A stretch of DNA of 64,000 bases from Xiphias gladius (Eukaryota; Chordata; Actinopteri; Istiophoriformes; Xiphiidae): assembly GCF_016859285.1 (NCBI RefSeq), contig NC_053410.1, forward strand, positions 399,694-463,693, given 5' to 3'. How positions within the stretch are numbered: position 1 is the first letter of the stretch; the number at the start of each line of letters is the position of its first letter. Position numbers and translations under genes: made by a program. Positions 35,601-45,700 of this stretch are shown in pieces. The notes under the pieces were generated by a model that was given only the letters and a program-made list of their open reading frames with translations, searched no databases and was not told where the DNA came from.

Positions 35601-36699
35601 GTTTTGAGAATTGTGCAATCGAAACATGGTTTCTGAGAATCTGGACCAACAGATCTGGTTTTAGGGTTCAGACTAGATTCAGGTTTAAGTTAAGGTGTCG
35701 TTTTAGGTTCGTGGTTGGGGAGTAAATGGATGTTCAGGTCAGTGTCTCCCCCTGCTGGACAAACACAGGAACAACTAAAACCTGACAGAGCGAGACATCA
35801 ACCAACTAGAACGGCACTCAGAGAGTAATGTCAAACCACATACACCAGACTTCAGAGAAAAAAAGTCAAACTCATAGTAAAAGATCCAGATCTGCCCCAA
35901 TATATAATGAGTTCTTCCCTGGTCCCTGATCCCTGATCCATCCCTCCACCAAGTTTGGTGCAAATCAGTTCAGTAGTTTTTGTGTGATCCTGCTGACAAA
36001 TAAACCAACAAAGAAAACAGTACGTCCTCGGCGGAGCTAACAAACAGCAACAGAAGAAGAAGAGGAATGAGCGCTGTGATTGGCCAACCTGTGCTGATTG
36101 GTTGGTCAGTCCGGTTCCCTCCAGGTCCAACACCTCCAGGGTTCTGCTGGACGCCACGGCAACTGCCAACATCCCTGCAATCTGATCACCTGGAGACATG
36201 ACCAGAACATTAACCAGAACCAGAACTATCAGAATCAGAACATTAATCAGAAACAGAACCGCCCAAACCACAACATTAAATACTAGAACCAGAACCATTT
36301 GCAATAGATCATTAACTACAACAATCAGGACTATAAGAGCTACAACATCAAATACCAGAAAATTAGCTACCAGAACCGGATCCATCTGAACTGGAACATT
36401 AACTACCAGAACAACCAACTGGAACCATCAGAACCATGAGACCCGGTGCTGAAACTGCATTCTAGAGATTATTTCAGGTTTTACCGTACTGGGTTTAGAG
36501 CTTTGGATGGTCAGAGTCATTCCTATAGTTTGTCAGTAAATTAAATAATTAATAAATAGGAAAATGATTGGTTATAATTTTGATAATCAAAAATCTTTTA
36601 GACATTTCTCCACAAAAATAATTTGGTTCTAGTTTGTTCACTGTGACAGTTCTCTGCTTTTCTGCTCATGTTGGATCAATTCACACTCTCTCTCTCCCT

Positions 36700-36783
<84 letters not shown>

Positions 36784-39700
36784 GTTGTTACCCAGAGGGT
36801 TGTAGTCCAGGTTGAGCACCCGGAGCTGGGAGCTGTGAGCCACGGCGATGGTGAGTCGGGCCCAGCCTTTGGAGCTGATTCCTGGGTTAGCGCTGAGTGT
36901 CAGCTCCCTCAGACCTGAACACAACGAGACCCGTGATGAGAACAACACACCAAGGTACCGATCGTGGCCCGAACTCTCGCCTTAAAAAACTGAAACTCAC
37001 GTTTTTGTTTTTTTTGTGTGTGTCTGGAACGTAACATCAGAGCCGACCCTATAAACGCGAATGTCGCTTACTGACTGCAGAAGGTACATCTTTGATTATC
37101 CAAAAGAACTCAATACATCTCACATATTCATGCTATTTACATGACAGCTTTATGCATTGATATCTACAGTGCTGTACAGAAACAAACATTTGCCCCCAAA
37201 CATAAACAAAGCCCTCACCTAGTGTTTCTGAAGAGAGACCGAATTTAGGGGAAAAAAAATGGTAGAAACGAGGCAGAAGTACGACAAACTTAAAGTAAAA
37301 TAAAATAAAATAAAATAGTCAAACTAAACTAAAAACAAAACAAATCAACAAATATAGATAGAAGACTTATAGACCCCCCCATAAGTCCTCTGTTGGCTGT
37401 GTACATGGTGCTTGTGTGTAGTTTTTTGAAGTTTGTAAATCATTTCAACCTGTCAATCCCCTTGTTATCTTGCAGCACGTAGATTATGTGTCTTGCTGTT
37501 GAAAGTATGATGTTAATCAGCTGATTATTTACTGCTGCCATTTTCTGTGTCCGTCCAGCAGTAGGGTCCGGTGCCAGTCCTTTTGGTCGGTGATCCTGAG
37601 GCCCCAGCAGCTCCCGAGGAAATCCTGGACCTGCTCCGTGAAGTGGATGCAGATGGGACGGTGGAGAAAGGTGATCCAGATCCTGCTCTTTGTCCCTACA
37701 TACGGTGCAGTCTCTCCCATTGCATTTTTACTGGTTTGGTGCAGGATGACGCCCGTGAAGATGCTCCTGTATTTTATAATCTGTGTTTGCACATTGCAGG
37801 CTGCTGAATGTGGCGTTGATGTTATGCCAGATTGTGGGTGTATTTTTGTCAGGAAACTGACAAACCAGAGTTTTGATTTTATCTCCAGAAAGTTCTTGGT
37901 GTTAACACCGGTCGACAGGAGGAAATCCGGAGCGTCATGCTGCCTCCCCTCTGAGGGCAAGTTTTCAATGTTTTTTCTCCTGTTTTTCACTTCGATTTAT
38001 CGCTCCTCTGATGTGGTCCAGCTTCTTCTTTAAACCGATGTATTTACTTATTTCATGATAAGGACTTTCTTCTAGTTTTTCTATCTCTTTCTTTACTTGT
38101 TCTCTTGTGTCTGTTTCCTCTTTATCTTCTAACCGGTTCTTCTGTTTATTATAATTGACGCATGCTTTTTGAATCCTGCCTTTGGCTCCGTCCCACCACT
38201 CTAACACTCTTCTTCTGCCATGGCTTTTAATATATTGCTAATTTTCCTTCCTCTAGGAGGCTACAGTAAAAACACCTCCGTTTCAGGGTTCCCTGCTGTC
38301 TCTACCCTCACCTCCGAGAAGGAATGATCACTCCAGCTGTTTGTTGAGTATGTTGCGCTTGAAAGACTGAGGTGACCAAACAGAAATCGATTCTGGACTG
38401 TTTTAGTTTTCCCTCTGCAACCTGGAGGAACCTGGAGCGTTCTCTTTTATTTGCTTTCAATATTTTTCTGCTGGCATCTTCCTTGAACACATTATTAACA
38501 GAAATATCATGTTGGCTCATCACGATGTTGAAATCAACTATTATTAAGCACTCTGTATTACACCCTTTATATAACTGTTTAAAGAAGTTTTTCCTTTCTT
38601 TCCTTCGTTCGGGTTCGTACACATTGATGATTCTGTACTGTTCCTCTTCCTTTTCCAGCTCCACCACTAACATTCTCCCTGAAGGCTCCTGGTGCACAGT
38701 CCACTTTATCAAACACATTTTCCCTGCACATCACTGCCACTCCACATGATCAGGCAGTGCCATTGGCCTGAAACATGGGCTCTTTCCACTCTCTTTTTAC
38801 CTGGTTTGTGATGTTGTCATCCCATTTTGTCTCCTGTATACAGAAAATGTCACGTTTCACTGATGTTGTTATGCTTTCCATTTTCTCTCCATTGTGGAGC
38901 CCACAGGCATTTAGAGAGAGAACAGTGGACATCAAGAGGTGTAACAGTAAGATTTTCTTATTCATTATTTACTTTTGGCCTTTTTTTCCCTCACTTGTCT
39001 TTTCCGGATTCTGCCTTTTCCAGATCTGGTTAATCTGGAGGAGGTCCATTTCTGAGTCTGAGTCGGGCGCCTGGGGGGCTGGGCGGCAACGAGGAACGTG
39101 GATTCACCTCAGGGAGAAAGATCGGCGGGTTCGGGTCTTTTCAAGCTCCGTCCCCGCCTCAGTACGCCTGGTTTGTCCGGCGGAGGACAGGCACTGCGCC
39201 ACCGCATCAAGGCTGGAGCCCAGCCCTGATGCGCTCCCTCTGCTTCTGCCGACCGGGGCTCCGTGTATGAGCCTCACTGGCCGCGGCCGCCGCCCTCACA
39301 CACTCCATGTCCTCCTCTCCCTCATCTCACTCCTTCATCTCGCTCCCTTCGTTGCCCTCCTCACACTCTTCGTGGACCTCCTCCTCGCTATTACCGTTGT
39401 TACACATGCCGTGCTCTTGACTTGTGGCACAGCTCAGATCTTTTGATGGCTTTTATGGCTAAATGCCCCGGACTCTCTGGACCTGTGGCAGGTGAAGCCC
39501 AGACAATCTGAGGATGTGCGCGGGCTGAATGTGGATCCTACACACTTTAATTCGCCTGTCGTGTATTACCCTGAAATATTCAGGACCTGTTGCTGTAATT
39601 AATTTTGCTTAGTAGGGGAGAGACTGTTTCATCAAACTTAACTACACAAACCTCGTCCCGTCTGCAGTCCTTGTTCCTGGCCACATTCCTGTCTTTATGG

Positions 39701-42700
39701 GCGATGTGGCCGAAACTCTCTAGCCATGCAGTTTCTCCAGGATCTCGTCCTCTGAGATTTAGGCCGGCAGTCCCAGGAAAAACACCACCAACGCCGGCTC
39801 CTTGCTTATGACACTTGTTGATCCAATCTTGAACCCATCCATGAGGCTGTTCTCTCCTGTTGCACTTGTCATTGTAATTTCATATTTTTTATTTCCAGTC
39901 CACCACAAAGTTCAATCTGCACGGTTAAGTCCTTCTCATAATTCATCTTCTTTTCCATCGCTTCTGTTTTTTCTTTGCCGATGTCTTTGTCTTTCAGTCC
40001 GTTTGTCTTATTCATCGTTAGAGGAGTTATCCGAGGTCCTAGCAGCCATTCTGTCAGTCCGAGGGCTTAGAGCCCAAAAAAAGGAAGACACAAAAACTGC
40101 CCCCCTCCCCAAACAGTACAATACTGTCGGGGAATTAAGCTAAAAAACCTAACTCTCAATCAAATAACTCACTCACTCATTCACTCATTACTATGGAGAG
40201 CAAACCAAAATCACTCTCTCGATCTCACTTCCTCACTCGTGCTCTGTTGGCGTCCTGTCACTCTCTCTGCGCATGCCTAGAGCAGCTCGGGCGTTTTCAG
40301 GATGATATGGCCATATTGCGTCATCAGGGGACGTTTACAGGAAGTGTTGCCAACTTAGCACCTTTGTTGCTAGATTTATAGACTTTTCGGACCCTTTAGT
40401 GACTTTTTTTCTACAAAAGCACCTAGAGACAAATCTAATCTGACTTCCTGGACAAACTTCAGCTACTTTCCGTAGAAGAGAGTCGCTGATTAAGCCCCGC
40501 GAGCACGAGGTCGGGCTTTCCCTCCGCAGGCAACACGTCGCTATGCGTCTCATTCAACCGACCACACAGCAGCTGCATAGACGTGGATGAGCTTTTAACT
40601 TTCTCTCAGAGTGATCATTTTACAGGTAAATGAAGCTGAAATCTCAGCTCAGACGTTGTCTTTAACTCATGTCTCTGGTGATTCTGTCGGACGACGTCGT
40701 GGTTATAAAACTAGGATTTTAGCAGCAGAGCAGCAGCTTGGAAGTGACTGCTGGTTAACATGTCGTCTCAATGGGCCACGTTTCAGTCACTATTTCATAC
40801 TTGTTCCGTCGTCTGACAACAGAAACAGAAAAATGTGTAAATGAGAAAAGCTTTATTGGGATTTCAGCCGTATTAAAATGCTGCATATGTGAACACAGAG
40901 AGTCGGAGAGAAACAAACGGATAAAGGGCCAGTCCAGCAACATACTGGGTTTCGACCTGGTCGTGTTTTTTTTAAGAATATATTTATTATATTTTTCTTA
41001 TACAACACAGAACAAAAGAGCTCAGACACGACATGTAAAAATAGGTAGGTAAGAATAAGTATTAAAAATAAAAATAAGGGGCATTATCTCCATCCGCAAC
41101 ACTCACCACCCCCAACAACAGAGACAGCTTACATCCAAAATAAATAAATAAATATGTAAACAAATAACAAGGTTACAGGAAAACTGGTGTGAAAACCACT
41201 GCTTTCACAACTTTGAACTTGCCAACCTAATGGAGACTGCTAGGTCTAACTTACTTAACATTTATGAACATTTACTGAATGTTTCCTCAGAGTCGGCACC
41301 AAACTAATTGACAACATGTCAAAGAAGCAGTTTGTGTGGCTGCATTTTGTTAAAACAGATTACTAAAAAGTCGAGTACAAACTTTACAAAGAGCAGTTTA
41401 CATGTCACAGCTCAACGACCAACATGTCATCATGTAGAAACGGTAGGCTACCGCGTTAGGATGCTCCGTCAACTTTCCTTCTCAACACCTGAGCCTTTGA
41501 GTCAATATTCCTCAATAGTTCTCGTGCAGGAATCACCAGGAGATATAGTTCCGTTTCAGAGATCATATGAATACGGGCAGGTGCACGCTGGTCGGCTCTG
41601 AGTCTGTTTTTATCATTTCAGTATAAAATAATTAGGTTAAAGTGATTTAATATGCTGCAAATACTAGCTTTTTATGTATATTTATAATTAATTTAGGCTA
41701 ACAAGGCTACCAGGTAGAGTGCACTCTACGCTGATTTAGTTCCTCTAGAATTAACGCCCAGATTTTCATTTCACCACGACAGATCGTTTGGTTGAAGAGT
41801 AGGTACGATTTCAGTCTACCAAGATTTTCTTTGGTTGACTACAGCCCTAGTATTCTTTGGGAATACACTACATTATAAAATTGTGCCACGACTTTTCTGT
41901 TGGAGCGACGTCCAAAAGAGCAAAATAAACTTCCTAGCAGCAAAAGTCAATAGATTGAATAGCCTCATGTTTGATATTAATAGTATGACCATCTGGGAGA
42001 CCAAGAAGGAGGCACATGACTCTAAGAACACCAAGAACAACACACAATTCATCCACAATACCAGACCAGTAGCTTTGTAGCGTCACACATGACCACCAAC
42101 AGTGAATGTAATCACCAGTCTCAGAGTTACATTTACAGCAGAGCGCAGACACATTAGCATCCATCTTGTTTTTAGAGAAGGTGCTATATGCGTACAATGT
42201 ACAGTTTTAAACTCAGTAGATTTGGTTCAATTACAGATAGATACTTCCATAGCATGGATCCACCCTTTCTGCCAGTCTAAGTTGTCAGTAGAGATGGACT
42301 AGTCACTCTCCAAGGCTCCTTTAGTAGCTTGGGAAGTTAGAGATGAGTTGGAAATTAGGGCTGTATAAAATACATGTGTGTTCCTTGGACACTTAAAGAC
42401 AAGGCTTTTTCTACATATGAGGTGGCTCTAGTGGTTGTTGATGTGCTATCTTTAGCGATGAAGGGTCTGTTTTTTGCAAATATCTTCACCTTTCTGTAGG
42501 CCATATTGCTGCTGCAGCTGTTGAAAGGATAGTAAAGTCTGCCCATCAAATAGATCTCTTAGCTTTGTTAGCCCCTAACTGATACTTTAAAGCCCCGGTC
42601 TTGGCAGCCTGGAAAAAATCTGGGCCATCCAGAATAAGAGTAAGAAGGGATGTAAACTGAGCACGGCCCTCTATAGTACAGAAAGACTTCCAGGCTCTGA

Positions 42701-45700
42701 CTGCCTTTAAATTGTTACGGTTAGTACAGAGACACAAAGCTATTCACACAAATTCCACAAAGGGCAGTTGGACTAAGAGGATTCAATGTTGAGCCAAATT
42801 TGAGGCTGGTCATATTTGACCTATCTGCCGCTCACCCGGAGGTGTTTTTCCAACTGATAGAGTCTCACATTTCGTACATCTAAGCCCCGATCAGAGAAGC
42901 CATTTGGAGTTCTGCCATCTTCCATCAGGGCTTCCTTTTGCTCCAAATAAAGGAAAGCAGCCAGCCTTCGAGCACGTTAATAACCTCATTAGATAACAAC
43001 ATAGAAATCATCTGCAGTAGGTCGAGTAGTCTGGGCAGGATTTTGATTTGAATGAGAGCAATTCTTCCCAACCACGAAAGAGGTAAGGGGGCCCAGCGAT
43101 CTAGGAGGAGGGAAATTGGCCTTAAACATCTGACCATATATTAAAGAAAGGAAAAGGCTCTGGCAGGCCTGGAACAGTAATTAGAGACCCTGGTGGCATG
43201 GCCTCAGACTTTGAAAAATTAACTATATCCTGAAAAAGTGCCAAATGTTGAAATGGCTTTGGTCAGGCAGGGAATAGAGGTTTGTGGTCTTGATGAAAAT
43301 ATTAACACGTCATCTGCATAAAGGATCATTTTATGCTCCCTGTCTCCAACAAGCATACCAGATATTGGGAGCGACAAATTTGGTGGGAGTACCACCAGGA
43401 CTGTAGTAAAAAAATGTTACAGATGACACAACCTGTACATCTGGTCCGTGCTCTGGGAGATTATGATCCAGGCAGGGATTTTAGGTTGTCGCTTTCCTGC
43501 TCCAGGGTGATGAACCTCCTCTTGGAGCCTCCGTGGGACACCTGTAGAATAGCTGGGACGTGCATGGCATATGGTATCCCAGGCTCCCGTAGCCGCTGTT
43601 TCACCTCATCATATGCCTTGCGATTCTTCATCACCGTTGTGGAGAAGTTGCTGTAGAATGACAGCTTGGATCCGCTGTACATTAAAGCACCATCTTGACT
43701 GGCACGGCGTGCTGCTTCATCACCCTCTGCTTGTCTCAGAATGTGAGAAATCACAGCAGCAGCGACATGGGGTTTTTAGTGGGGTCCGGTTTCGAGGCTA
43801 GCGAGCGTTGTGCTCTTTTCAGTTTTATGTGCCTGGCTTTGGTAGGTAACTGGAGGAAACAGGGCAGCCAAGATTCAAAGAAATCCCCCGCCTCCTTTTC
43901 TGTGCCTTCTGCCAAGCCAACGACCTGACCTCTCTGCCGGATCCAAACTCTCCGTTAGAGCACTGACCTGCTTTTCCAGTTCGAAAATTCTCGGTTCTTG
44001 TGCTGTGGCAGAGTTTTCAACCGCTAGGATCCTCACCTCTGCTTTATCTAGCTGCTAGCCCACAGACTGGTTGTCCTTTTTGTCTCTATTCTTCTGGTTT
44101 TTTCCCATTTTATCAAAAGAATTGGGCCAAAAGTCTAAGGACATAGCACAAAATGTTCATACCAACAAACGGTTGGTGTCAGAATTAACAGATGTTAAGA
44201 ACCGAGTGGCATGGAGCTCTAGCCAAAACGTTGAGCTCACCTCGCCGCTATCACGTGACCTGAAACTCATCTTTAAAGTGAATGAAACTCTTATTAACTA
44301 CATGTGAGCTTTTGCTTAACATGTTTTTGTTTTGTTTTTTTGTTAGGGCGATCATTCGGCAGCTGTTCTGGAGCTTTCATTTGCATCACATGATCATCGT
44401 TCATCGATCATTCTTTTTTGACTGTTGCTGAGACAAAATAAGACATTTCAATCTGTTCACTTCGGCTTCAGGGAATAATTATGAACGTTTTTCACTATTT
44501 TCTCACATTTGATTCACTGAACAATCAACCAGTTATTAAAGAATATAACTGTCGGATTTATTGATAATGAAGAAAACGGTTCGTTCTCCTGTGACGAAAT
44601 GATACGACCTCACCAAGGTTTTCTGTTTGTTACTGACTTGACAGAGAAAAAAATTAAGGCACTTTGATAAAACACAAATTTATAGCAAATGAGCAACAAA
44701 TATAAACAGTTCAGGTCTTAAAACCAGATTCTGACACAGTCCCTCTACAAGACGGGGGACAGAAGAAGAGGATGGAGGACCTGACCTCATAAACTTCAGA
44801 AGCCGTGTTGTCTGTAACAGCTCTCATTACTACATGGTCTCAATTTTGTTGGACATCGAAACATTTTCCAGGGAAACTCATTGTTTTCGAGGTCTTTTAG
44901 TTTTATTTGTGTTTTCTATGGATGTTCGTGATGATGACAGGACGCTCTGTCCTCGTTATGTTGATGTGAAGATGAAAAGTTAAATCCCTCAGTGTGTGGT
45001 GACAGCAACATGCGGATTTCTGAGCTGATGAATTCAGGTTAGTTGAGCCTGAAATAACAAAGTCCCTGGAGACTGAACGTCCTCTGAGCTTTAACCAATA
45101 ACTGTCCACTTCCTGCAAACTGCTGAGCTTCATCAGTCCTGCTACTGCCACTCGGTTACTGTCTGATATATATCAACGCCTACGGAAATATTGTTCCCAG
45201 TTACTCTCATTTCATCAAATCTGATGTTTCTTTTATTTCCCTCATTTATTAGTGAGTGTCTTACTGTGCTGAAGAGACTATATATGAGGACTAAATGAAA
45301 CCAGAACGTGAATCAGACCTGAAAGCTCAGAAGGTTCAGGTCTTCAGTTCTGACTCAGCTCTGCAGTTCGTGGCTGAGAGGTGGTTACACCTGAAAATGA
45401 TTTGCTGAGTGGATCTGTCCTGATATTTTACAACTGTTCTAAGAAAAGTTAAAAACTGTATTTCTAGTCTCTCGTCAGTTCTGAGACAAACGGTGACACA
45501 AAAGTGACGTAGCTGTTTTTATGAAAGGCTGACAGAGACAACAGTCCAGGTTTGTGTTGGTGCTGGTAGGTGAGTGTGTCAGGGTTGTTGCTGGGTGTCT
45601 ATTGTAAAGTCATGTGCATGGGCAGGCAGGAGCATGGCAGGTGAAAGTTTTTGAGGTGGTTGCTAAGATGTTCCAGGCCGTTACCAGGGTGCTACCTGTG

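Larger units (their letters stand above)
32615..36088 (-). other. lrrc73: lrrc73 intron 4 (3.5 kb)
   Basis: Noncoding and rich in repeat relics. At 33057-33150 a segment resembles 30228-30310. At 33319-33507 there is a short, degraded copy of the TTTAAAGGAATAGTTCAA-ended MITE. At 34491-34715 lies a repeat also found at 46937-47160. At 34911-34955 there is a (GAG/GTG)n tract. At 35800-36030 is a repeat found inverted at 47715-47965. Confidence 0.65.
41870..44110 (-). mobile_element. L1-like LINE, internally deleted
   Basis: In element order on the minus strand, ORF1 is recognisable at about 44050-43461, with a coiled-coil-like KQVSALTESLD stretch, FFESWLPCFLQLP, and an L1 ORF1p C-terminal segment (KLSFYSNFSTTV, KAYDEVKQRLREPGIPY). 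Within 150 bp the sequence jumps to the reverse-transcriptase core with GDREHKMILYADDVLIF (near 43360-43290), then SWLGRIALIQIKILPR (43137-42925) and a C-terminal C-x2-C...H...C motif with GDYIHCWWSC (42197-41934). The endonuclease and the first half of the reverse transcriptase are missing. The YADD catalytic motif survives but the copy cannot be autonomous. Confidence 0.82.

Noticed and set aside
38775..39446. 223-codon plus-strand open frame
   Set aside because: It is antisense to the Tx1-like LINE remnant, whose frames carry the recognisable protein motifs.
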